DNA of 64,000 nucleotides. It comes from Sphaerosporella brunnea (lineage: Eukaryota; Ascomycota; Pezizomycetes; Pezizales; Pyronemataceae). How positions within the stretch are numbered: the first letter of the stretch is position 1; every line of letters starts with the position of its first letter. A program made the translations under genes and the position numbers. Location: the NCBI GenBank assembly GCA_008704415.1, contig VXIS01000003.1, positions 1-64,000 on the forward strand. Reading direction: 5' to 3'. Of the stretch, positions 1-9,252 are shown piece after piece. A model generated the notes under the pieces. That model searched no databases, was not told the DNA's origin, and saw only the letters and a list, made by a program, of their open reading frames with translations.

Positions 1-609
1 TCCATCGGTCAAGGCGTATCGGTCCAGGCATAAGGCGTCTCGTGAAGGACACCTAAAACCGCCTAGTCTCGGTAAAATTAAGCTGGTTGTTTGGGGGCGA
101 GGTGAAGAGGGCGGCGTACTCTCGAGCTCTCTGTCTGGGGGTCGCATCCGACTTGGAATCGCCGGCCCCTGAACCCAATGGTCCCAAAGTGCCATGAGTT
201 TGGTTCGTCTGGTCGGTTTCGCAAAACCCATCTGGCAACCGGAGTAATGGGCCTGCATCCATCGAAGGGGTGGCAGCACACTGAGCAGGAAAAAAAAGAC
301 AAACTATGGGGGAGTGCTTGTTAACCCCATTCCGTGACAGAAAGGTGTCTGTCCATGGGGTTTTTGGGTATGCTTGGGTAAGTCGTGTGAGGAAATCCAC
401 AAAAAACAACAACACACAAAGGCGTTCAGAGCTTGAATGTTGACTGAGCGCCCGGTGAGGTGCCAGCGAGCAAATTCCAGCGGATTGTTGGGGGTGTATT
501 CCGTCCAGGTAAACTCGCTAACTTGGAGGAACCTGCAAATGCAAGGCAGAAGGCAGCATCAGAGCCCCCCGCCGAAGGTCTTCGGGCCAGCGGGGCAAGC
601 GCTGCAGAA
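1..609. other. No gene recognised
   Basis: Several short open frames overlap on both strands here, but none resembles a known family and none has a convincing start context. The stretch leads up to the remains of a Copia 5' LTR. A TG at 610 followed by a G/A-rich motif resembles the start of the 3' LTR at 2828 and may be the true left LTR edge. Confidence 0.5.
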
Positions 610-719
610 TGTTGAGAAGGATGTCGCGAGTCATTGGGAGGCGGTCCCGAGTGCCTGCTGCTCCATGAAAGCGCCGAGCACCATTGATAATCCCCTGAAG
701 GCGAGGGTGATAAAACATT

Positions 720-834
720 TCCTGATGTTTTGCCCACGCGGCACTGTGTATATAAAGACCGACGCTCGCCCTCCGGCGTCCGATCGTCGTTGTCGTGGTC
801 GTTGTGCTCGAACAATCAATCTTTTCTCTCAACA
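720..834 (+). repeat. Copia 5' LTR, conserved 3' part
   Basis: This segment is nearly identical to the last ~115 bp of the 3' LTR at 2828-3049, including the TATA box (tatataaag at 749-757) and the CAACA terminus at 830-834. The upstream half is not alignable by eye. An LTR start at 610 would give 225 bp against 222 bp in the 3' copy, but that half has diverged or been replaced. No target-site duplication is visible outside the pair. Confidence 0.75.
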
Positions 835-846
835 GGTTATGAGCCC
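835..846 (+). other. Primer binding site, half-tRNA-iMet type
   Basis: GGTTATGAGCCC follows the LTR terminus directly. It is complementary to the anticodon stem-loop of initiator methionine tRNA (around CAU), the internal priming site known for Drosophila copia and yeast Ty5, not to the tRNA 3' end. This supports a Copia assignment. Confidence 0.75.
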
Positions 847-947
847 TCTGTGCTTCTGCTGAGCGGTTCAAGTTTTTTTTTCTCCGAGCCCTTGCTCTTC
901 CCTTTCCGTTTGCCGAAGAACCTTGGTCACCGGCGATCACTCTGTTC

Positions 948-1449
948 ACAGTCACCTCCGCTCTGACTGCCTGAACACCGTTGATAGTCACCTCCGCTCT
1001 GACTATCTCCTATCGCTGTTGACAGTCACCTCCGCTCTGACTGCCTGAACACCGTTGATAGTCACCTCCGCTCTGACTATCTCCTATCGCTGTTGACAGT
1101 CACCTCCGCTCTGACTGCCTGAACACCGTTGATAGTCACCTCCGCTCTGACTATCTCCTATCGCTGTTGACAGTCACCTCCGCTCTGACTGCCTGAACAC
1201 CGTTGATAGTCACCTCCGCTCTGACTATCTCCTATCGCTGTTGACAGTCACCTCCGCTCTGACTGCCTGAACACCGTTGATAGTCACCTCCGCTCTGACT
1301 ATCTCCTATCGCTGTTGACAGTCACCTCCGCTCTGACTGCCTGAACACCGTTGATAGTCACCTCCGCTCTGACTATCTCCTATCGCTGTTGACAGTCACC
1401 TCCGCTCTGACTGCCTGAACACCGTTGATAGTCACCTCCGCTCTGACTA
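948..1449 (+). repeat. 74-bp minisatellite in Copia leader
   Basis: About 6.8 near-perfect copies of a 74-bp unit run head to tail. Each unit holds two 37-bp halves that share the core gtcacctccgctctgact and differ in the spacer. Degenerate half units continue to about 1560. The array sits between the primer site and the remaining coding sequence of the Copia element. Confidence 0.9.
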
Positions 1450-1639
1450 TTCTCCCATCGCCACGTCTTTCCTTTCCAGTCACCTCTACTCTGACTGACG
1501 ATTCTGTTCGCGTCACCTCCGCTCTGACGACCAGCCAAAGTCGCCTCCGCTCAGACTACGCTGACTACCTCTTCCGAAGCTATTCCGCTTACTCTGAACG
1601 TCCAGTATCCCACACGTCAACCTTGTCACCTCACCACCG

Positions 1640-2485
1640 TAGTCCTGTGAACGGGTCGGGGCGCCCCGACGGGGCACGGGGCGCCACGGGGTGGCGGCTG
1701 CCCCGACGGACCCCGATCCACCCCGCCGCGCCCCGGTCGCCCGGTCGACAACCCGGCCACCCCGTCGCTGCCCCGGCCACCCCGTCGGCACCCCGGATAC
1801 CCCGTCAGACCTCGACCACGTCGAGCGCTCGGAAAGCCGATTGGCGACCTGCGGATGCAATGTCAGCGGAGGTTTGGGCCGACCGCTTCCAGTCTAACTC
1901 TCTTCTCTGGTGGCGTGAGAGCGACCAATACCTATTTCCACGCCTCGCTTTGATGGCAAAAGACTATTTCTCAGCCCAAGGTACGTAAATGATCGTGACC
2001 TCTGGTTTGCGCTCCCAGGCTAAGCTACATAACTTCAGCATCAACGGCACCGTCTGAACGAGCCTTTTCATCTGCCGGGAACGCCCAAGGCCCACATCAG
2101 GCCGCTATGTCTCAGGAAACCCTTCAAGCGCTTGTCACGCTTCGAGCTTGGTGGAAACCAGGTGTCTTGGGATTTGATTCAGTGTTGGAAACGTACCGGC
2201 AGTACTTGGAGGGAGAGGGAACACGGGCCCTTGAGGAGGAGTAGAATTTGACCGTGCATTTGTAACGTAATGACATGTTCTTCAATATTAAGTGTTATGG
2301 CCGTCGATGCCCTACATAAACCAGTCTCCCCTTGCCGCCGCCGCGGTGTACCCCGTCGCACCCCGATCCACCCCGCCCAACCCCGATCCACCCCGTCCAG
2401 CCCCGGTGCACCCCGCCTTGCCCCGACCTACCCCGTCGCGCCCCGCCCGCCCGCGCCCCGACCCGTCGCCCCGTTCACAGCACTA
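1640..2485 (+). mobile_element. Small hAT element nested in Copia
   Basis: The termini are inverted repeats: TAGTCCTGTGAACGGG on the left and the reverse complement of TAGTGCTGTGAACGGG on the right. Both are followed inward by C-rich ccccg-type subterminal repeats (about 1655-1815 and 2340-2470). The element is flanked by a perfect 8-bp direct repeat CACCACCG (1632-1639 and 2486-2493), the duplication size of the hAT superfamily. It encodes only the C-terminal part of a hAT transposase, so it is an internally deleted, non-autonomous copy. Confidence 0.85.
1860..2244 (+). pseudogene. hAT transposase C-terminal dimerisation domain
   Basis: Two exons encode the hAT C-terminal dimerisation region (Dimer_Tnp_hAT). 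Exon 1 (to 1980) carries a WWRESDQYLFPRLALMAKDY-type stretch. Exon 2 (from 2039) carries the hallmark APSERAFSSAGN motif and ends at the TAG at 2242-2244. They are joined by a 58-bp intron, 1981-2038, with donor GTACGT, a CTAAG branch-like site and acceptor TTCAG, in phase 1. Exon 1 opens out of the C-rich subterminal repeat, so the catalytic RNase H-like core and the BED zinc finger are gone. It is a remnant that cannot act as a transposase, though its dimerisation face looks intact. Confidence 0.85.
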
Positions 2486-2721
2486 CACCACCGGTGCTTC
2501 TTAACGACAATTTGGCCTGCGTCACCGTTCTTAATAGTGGTAATTTCAAGGGAGATAGTAGGCACCTCCGCCTCCGCTTTTATAGCCTGCATGAAGCTGT
2601 CGCTACTGAGAAACTTATGATCAAGCACGCTCGGTCGGACAAAATGCTAGCATATGGATTAACAAAGGCATTGGGAAGGATCAAGCACGCAGCGTTCGTT
2701 AAAGAACTTGGTTTGATTTGA
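2486..2721 (+). pseudogene. Copia RNase H C-terminal remnant
   Basis: The frame reads PPVLLNDN (with the D-N of the RNase H active site), then a RHLRLRFYSLHEAV-like stretch and DKMLAYGLTKALGR, and stops at 2719-2721. This is the usual end of Copia pol (consensus DN...KHIDIRYHFIRE...MLADGLTKAL). All upstream pol sequence is missing. The remnant begins right at the hAT target duplication. The stop lies about 95 bp before the polypurine tract. Confidence 0.85.
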
Positions 2722-2814
2722 TTTACTTCGCTTGTTTTCTTTGCTTGCGGACGGTTTAAACCTCCCGCTGTTTGTTCTGTCGTTCTTTCTTTCTTGCTTG
2801 CTTGCAGCCGCAGG

Positions 2815-2827
2815 GGCAACGGGGGAG
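2815..2827 (+). other. Polypurine tract of Copia element
   Basis: A G/A-rich run ending gggggag abuts the TGTTGG start of the 3' LTR. This is the plus-strand priming site expected next to a 3' LTR. Confidence 0.75.
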
Positions 2828-3049
2828 TGTTGGAAAAGGAAGAGTCGAGTGGAGATCGATGTTTCGTTTCCATTTCCTTTTCTCCGATGTTCTGTTCCTT
2901 TCCCCGAGGTCCGAGGGATCTTTCCCTTTCCTTTTCCTGATGTTTTGCCCACGCGGCACTGTGTATATAAAGACCGACGCTCGCCCTCCGGCGTCCGATC
3001 GTCGTTGTCGTGGTCGTCGTGGTCGAACAATCAATCTTTTCTCTCAACA
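2828..3049 (+). repeat. Copia 3' LTR
   Basis: This 222-bp LTR begins TGTTGG and ends TCAACA, with the TG...CA ends of Copia LTRs. It contains a TATA box (tatataaag, 2964-2972) followed by a presumed R/U5 region that matches 749-834. The left half is rich in tttcc repeats. Confidence 0.85.
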
Positions 3050-4826
3050 GGGCCACCAGTAGGAGACGCGGTATAGGCAGAAACCCGCAACCTGTACGGA
3101 TATATTCGTGGAATCGGCACTTCCTACTCCAAGCCTGATTCTGTTACCTTTCTGAGGTAATGGATTCACAAACCACCTACGCCAGCCATGATTTCCAGTG
3201 CTGTTCACCTGGAGGAGCTGAAAGGCGCGACCCCTGGCACCCGCAAAACCCGCATCTCAAACCGTGGTAGCACTTGAAAGGTGGTTTCAACCAACCAGTG
3301 CTGATATCAGCATCCGTAGATCGGGATGACCGCTGGAATATGGAGTGCTGGCACGCGCTCATCGTATGCTTTGAGAACAAGTGCATGTCCTCTGAAGTGG
3401 GGCGAATATCCAGCAGCGCGAAGCTCCTCATCAGTGGGCGCCGTCATGATCTCAGAGACGATATTATCGAGGCACGCCAGAGTCTCGGCCACTGGAATGC
3501 TGCTGGGATTTTTGCTTGGCTTGATTTTCCGTTCGTGGGACAACTATGATGAGACCTGTTGGCGGGTACCGTATCGTCTGGGTCTTAAGCAACGCAGGGG
3601 TGGGGGTGGACAGGTTGCGGGTGTCGAGGGTTGTCTATTGGTGGGATTGGACGTCATAGTCACAATTTGGGTTTGTACACAACCTCAATGATGAATAAAA
3701 CCCGGGGCGCGGGTACTTGGTGAGCGGCATGCGAAATGGCACCTCCGGCATTTCACCGTCCTGAGCAGGCGGTCCAACAAAGGTGCCGGTAGCGGACAAA
3801 CACCGGCAGATACGGCGCGATGCCCCTGTGAAAGGGTGATGCGCGGGGTGTTGGCCAACACCGCCGGCACTGTATTGGTTCTGCTGCTGTATATAAAAAT
3901 TAGATACGGCGTCGCCCGCGGACGAGTCTTTAGAAATTAAATTTTTGATGGCTTGGCAACACCGACGATACGGTACATCTATCACGGGTCTTTTATGGTT
4001 GCATAAATCCGTGGAGTTTCCGGTGCGTGAATTGAGTGGAATGCTGCTGGTCAAAAACATGACGTTCTGGCCTGCGGCGGTTAAACTCGGCATTCTCATT
4101 GTGTTAATGGCATAGCCAATCGACGCCAATCGGCAAAGGAAAGTTTTGCTGCCACTTAGACTGTTCAGCTGTGTCACAAAGCTTGTAAAGGTTACACTTT
4201 TACGAGTCTCGAGGTTGAACTGTAAGCTCAGTCACCGCTTTACGAAAAACTCAACCTTACAGGCATATGGCCAACATTCGGAATCCTGCGGTCCCATTGA
4301 GTCGAATTTAAGATGCGATGAGTTCCCATTTGGCTCGTTCGATCGTTATCTACTCCCTCCGCCTCTGAAAATGTCCATCACCGACAGACACTCTTTCGCT
4401 GAGAAGCATGCTTCGGGCTCAGGGCCACCCAACTCCATGCCCGACACCGTTCCTCCACCCCGATGCAACAGAACCGCCTGCGCGTACGGTTTATGCTGTG
4501 AAAATCCCTACCTTGAAGGTATCCTATCGATCGCTTGAACAGTAGACCAGCGTGCTGATCCAACATCCACCTCCGCAGCAATTCGGGATGTACAGAGTTC
4601 GGTCGGTATGGCTGCATTGGGTGCTGTGCTTATGGTAGGTTGCGCCGCGGGTTTTCAAAGTGAGCTGCTAACTGGCTTGATGTTTTCTCAAGTTCTTGGT
4701 GTGCATAGGCCTTTTGGGATATGCAGTGTACCTTAAACGAATCTCCGACAAGTGTTCTGCAGAAAGGAGCTGAGCTACCGCCTCGTTTCTCTTTTTTTTC
4801 GCCGTCAATTCAGTACTGTTGGACTC
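3050..4826. other. Intergenic, one unidentified open frame
   Basis: No family was recognised. On the minus strand 3543-3307 encodes 78 residues with protein-like composition (an IPVAETLACLDNIVSEI stretch), but with no visible domain and an ambiguous continuation. The other open frames (for example 4177-3635 minus) look non-coding. Confidence 0.4.
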
Positions 4827-4831
4827 AAAAT

Positions 4832-5750
4832 CCCTGTGGTACACGCCTTGTGTGGGATATGGGTATCTTACCCAGACCCGCCTAACAAAGTTACTCAGAA
4901 TCTGAGTAAAGATACTCATATCTGGGTACCGCGTCGACCCTTGCCGGGTTACTTAGTAGCAAATGGATATATCGCACCCGACCGTCTTCAGTTACTCAAT
5001 AGAATATGTGTATCGAGATTTTTGGTAATCCTGGTTCGAGTGATACTAAGTGAGGCAACTTTTCTCCAGGTACCACGCACTATTCCTTCGTTAGGTCCTC
5101 CTAAATAGCTGCCACATTAAAATATCCTTTAAGTCGCCATCAGTCCTAACTTGCTCAGCCTTGCAAAAATACGTCCTCGCACAACTCATAATACCCTCCT
5201 ACAATATCTTCGAACTTCCAAAAACCCACCCCACCCCCCCCAATATTTCAGACCCAGCTGATGCGCGCATTAACAGCGGCAAATAAAGCTCAGAAGGCAA
5301 GACGAGCAGCAGCACACTTAGCTCTCGAATGATTTCAATTTTTTTGCGTCGGAGAACTAAAAGTTGAATTTGCTTCTTGGCGATGGGCAACGAGGGGTGG
5401 GGGCGGGGCTGTGGGTGAACGGGGTGAACGGGTTGAAAAAGGAGGGGGGGGGGTTGAGTGTGGGAAGCGCCAGAATTAACAAGGATTCGGGAGAGTAAAA
5501 TGGTATCCAATACCAAGATTCGACTGTGTAAAACACCTCAGATACACTGCTTGCACCGAGTAAAAAAGCCCGAGATATCCAGATTGCCCGGTGTATTCTG
5601 GCCTGCCCTCGGCTGCGAGATACCCAGTACCTGGGTATTTTACCCAGGAAAACTGAGTAAAATACTGGGTAAACCCTCTCCCGCTGGTTACACAGATGGA
5701 ATGAGTAAAAATCTGAGTATCTTTACCCGTATTGCGCGCGAACCACAGGG
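4832..5750 (-). mobile_element. TIR element, family A/B, copy A
   Basis: The ends are inverted repeats starting CCCTGTGGTNC, with subterminal gagtatctttac(t)c motifs repeated inside each end. A direct repeat AAAAT flanks it (4827-4831 and 5751-5755). Its reverse complement matches the outer parts of copy B at 59736-62038, both ends and much of the interior, including a shared C-rich stretch. No transposase domain is visible, so it is a 919-bp non-autonomous element. The 5-bp duplication does not fit hAT (8 bp) or mariner (TA), and the superfamily is unassigned. Confidence 0.8.
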
Positions 5751-5755
5751 AAAAT

Positions 5756-8741
5756 GAGGACCTATGATCTTTCCGTTCTTTAAGCTATGAGGACGATGCT
5801 ATTGTGAGGTGCGCGCATTGGGAGGTGGGTTGGGGGTTCTGGGGGGGTACGGGGCATAAACAAAGCTTGAGGGGGTACGCTGGACAATTCGCTATGTTTT
5901 GGGGAATACGGGGCATAAAAGCCGATAAAAAAATCATCTCAATCTTTGCAACAGTGACTGCACCATGACTGCCGCTGCTGATTTCGCTCTTTCTGTTCAA
6001 TCTGGGTGCCACTCCATCGTGAATCCTGACATCGTGAGCCGTCCGGTGGTGCCACCAAAAATAACCACCTTCGAACGCCCTCAACTGCTAAACAACCGCC
6101 CCCGAACGTTACCAACGCGCGGAGTCAACGCTTCAGTGGGTTTAGGAAACTGGCTATCGAGGACGTGCTGAGGCCCAGGAAGCTGCGGCGATTCTCCAAC
6201 CAGCTCCTCTAGATGATGGTTTGCGTGCATCACTGGCACAGAAAGCGGCGGGCTCAATATTGGGCAGACCGGCGGGATGCCTTGGAAATTTTCCTAGAAG
6301 AAGCGTTGCTAGAACTGGGGGCGGTCACACATGGTGACCCTTTGAACATGCAACGGCAACGTTACGAACACCTCTTTATCTTGGCCTCCAGGTCAACCAT
6401 ATAAAAGATCAACCCCAAAGCCACGCAGGTCTTGCAAGAGATACAAATCAGCAACGGCGCGAAAAAAAGGTGCACCCGTACTTACAAGGATCGCAGAAAC
6501 AACCACAAAGCACAGCGCCACGCGGCGGAATTTCAGCAAACCTAATGTTTGATCAGCAGCGGTGGTGGTTGATAATTGACCTGATCGATGCTATACCGTC
6601 ATAGTGAGTTTGAACGTCGAGGGAACAGTGTGGGCACAGTGTTATGTCTTTTGGTGGTTGTCCCGCCGAGTCCGGGATGACAAGAACGTAGGTATCGTGG
6701 CGAGCGAAAACGTTCATCCTGATGGTGAATATCGTGAGCGGTAGGGCGGATGTTAGAGGAACATCTGAGCAGGCAAAATTCTGAGGTCCTTAAATGCGAA
6801 GAGAAGAAGTCTTTTTTGATTGGAACTCTACCACGTGGCCACACGCCCGTGCCGTGATGTTAGCTATATTGTAGTTTGTTGAGCGGCATGCACAGATAGT
6901 CCTGAATGTTAATGATAATCTAAGAAATTTCAATATCACGCGCAGTCGTCGAAACTTCCACCCTTCACATGACTGCGTCGGATATACTTTATCGAAGCTG
7001 AGGAACTACGGAGTCAACATAAACCTACTTGTCGAACTTAATCTCAGAGCGCATACCCCATCACGCACCGTGGGTGTTGTTTTGGTGTTGTCTACAAGTC
7101 CCGAACTCCACACTATGCACTCGGGTTGTTGGACTTGTGCCGTGCGAGTTTCACGATTTTGACAGTGCACATTATTATGTTCGAGTTCATGGAAATTGCA
7201 GTTAAAACTCAAAACAACAAATCCCTGAGTTATTCCCAACGTCAGAGACACCGAACTTACTATCTAGAACACCAGTCCAGCTCGAATCACAGACAGTTTG
7301 GGTGACTGGAATACGCTTGAAACTCCAACCTTATTTGTAGTTTTAACTCCTACAGGCGAGACCGAGCACATGTCGGGCTTGACTCCGCACCGAACGGACT
7401 CGTGGCCAACACTAGTGTGTTTGTCAAAGCTACCACCAGCCTCTAATGCGGGGTCAGCCCCAACGTTTCAGGCGATTTTCGAAGGTTTCGGGCCTAAAGT
7501 GTGGCTACAGCACCTACCCCAAAGTCTGTCAGCCCTCCCAAGTCACGGTTAGCCGGTTCAATACCCGCGTAACTGTTGAGACACAGTCTTTCGTCCTCCA
7601 GCGGCCTTATCGCTGTTATGCGATATGAGTTTGGGTGCTAATAAAGCGCCAGAATTTGCCGCGGCGGATTGGCTGGTGAGATTTTAGTTTCTGGTTCCTA
7701 TATATACCGTGAACCCATAAAGCTCCGGAGGTCCCTAAGTCGATGCGTTTGCGTGTTTTTTTCCAGGGGGGTGTCTTCGGCAATATCTCTGGTTGGGTTT
7801 GTGGGTTTTGCTCCTCAAACTGGCTTTCTAGGCATCGGTAAAGACCAGTCAGATGGACTGTTAGGATGAGTGACATACCGTGATGGAATGCCGAATGATA
7901 TCTAGTGAGGCTCGCAGGGGCATATAAACTCGCTCAGATTAGCCTGTCGGATAGTAACAATACAATTGCTTTTGCCATCACCATCCTCCACTACCACAAC
8001 TTCGGCTGCGCCCGACACATACATGTCCACTACTTTCAACATCTGTGCACCGGACCAAGACTGTGTCGGTGATATGCAGCCGTGCCTACGTAATCAGCAA
8101 CGACAGAGGGTTTTGCCGGCGGGTTTCACGATAACCGAGCTTCTGTTTGCGTCCGCGGAAGACAGCCGATATCTTCATTCACACTCCAAACATACCCACA
8201 GTCACTGCTAACACCAACCACAGACAGATCGAGCTACACAATCTGTTATCCCCGTCCAAGCGTAAGAAGCAAGGGCGGGTGGAACGTCAAAAGCCAAAGG
8301 ATCCAGAAGAAGAGAGAGAGAAGAAGAGGTATGATTGTCTCTCCACGACAGAGCTCGAAACTATATCAACCACGCTTATCTCACTGCTGAGTCATCTCAT
8401 CATCCTAGCGACAAGTCCCGGTGTATGATGCACGCAGTCTGTAAAGGGGGTGTACGAAGATACGCTGTGCACCCGGGCGCACTGAGGCGCGAGCATGGCA
8501 ACAGCCGACCACATCAAACGTTGCCTACCAAAATCTCTCGGTCGCGCGCATGGCAACAGCCGACCGGTTCGCCAAAGCGTGAAATCATGCCTGGACCGCC
8601 TCGTCAGGATTCTGGTAGGCACCCACTGACATTGCGCCGCATGGCTTTCAATTTGCTGACGGGCTGGTGAAACAATCTACAACGGGAACGGTTGTCCATG
8701 AAACCTGGATACACGAATATCAGGTCTCTGCTGGTGGATGA
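5756..8741. other. Intergenic, nothing recognised
   Basis: Only short overlapping open frames with no family resemblance are seen. Small lysine/glutamate-rich or hydrophobic frames (for example 6213-6404 plus, 8147-8428 plus) have no supporting context. No RNA gene or repeat boundary was found. Confidence 0.5.
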
Positions 8742-8749
8742 GATGAGGC

Positions 8750-9244
8750 CAGGGCGGTCAATAGTCCGGCCGGCCGCCAGGTCAAATGGGGCCCCACGGA
8801 GTGGGTCAGGTCGGGCCGGTGAGGTGGCAAGCCTGGCAGGTTCGGGCCGGCATAAGGAAAACCTGGATATCTGATAGGTGCCTGCCGGTGCCCGGTATCC
8901 TGAATTAAGGTCGGGTCGGCCATTGCGCCGAACGCGGGGTGTATGCTCAGTGACCTGGAACAGCGCGGTGCGGAGATGGACGTGTATCTGGAGGTCCTTC
9001 AGGTTGTTGAATCGGTATCTCATGTTCATGTTTCTTTCCTTGATGTATGTGTAAGCAAAAAACCACAGATGCCTGGCGGGCCCGCCGGGCGCCGGGCACT
9101 TCTGGGCCTGGCGAGTGCCCGTAGGTGCCTGGGTCTCGATCCAAAAAGCCTGGTCCAAACGGGTCGTGATTTCAAAAGCCCGGTTCAATCAGTCCGGTTC
9201 AGGCCGCGCTCAAAGCCGGACTGGCCGGACTTTTGACAGCCGTG
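8750..9244 (+). mobile_element. hAT MITE, copy 1
   Basis: The element starts CAGGGCGGTCAATAG and ends with the inverted form (cttttgacagcc). It is flanked by the perfect 8-bp duplication GATGAGGC (8742-8749 and 9245-9252). Its 495 bp align over most of their length to copy 2 at 46985-47512, including subterminal ggccggac/ccaggtc motifs and the ggatatctgataggtgcc segment. It has no coding capacity. The 8-bp duplication and terminal CAGGG place it in the hAT superfamily. Its termini differ from those of the hAT element at 1640-2485, so it is a different family. Confidence 0.9.
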
Positions 9245-9252
9245 GATGAGGC

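Larger units (their letters stand above)
610..3049 (+). mobile_element. Degenerate Copia LTR retrotransposon
   Basis: The order is LTR remnant, iMet half-tRNA primer site, minisatellite leader, nested hAT element (1640-2485), RNase H C-terminus, polypurine tract and 3' LTR, all in plus orientation. Gag, protease, integrase and reverse transcriptase are missing, so the element cannot move on its own. With the hAT insertion removed, leader sequence runs directly into RNase H, so the pol deletion is separate from the hAT insertion. The left boundary is uncertain and no duplication flanks the element. Confidence 0.75.

Noticed and set aside
948..1449. CRISPR-like array
   Set aside because: The whole 74-bp unit repeats, spacers included, so it is a tandem minisatellite. 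The context is eukaryotic.
3635..4177. 180-codon minus-strand frame
   Set aside because: No recognised domain, irregular composition and no leader-like sequence before its start.
5199..5516. Conserved protein shared by copies A and B (MVLDTILxSRILVNS frame)
   Set aside because: The similarity is at DNA level across the whole element, and the frames diverge after ~20 residues through the C-rich stretch, so it is not evidence for a gene.
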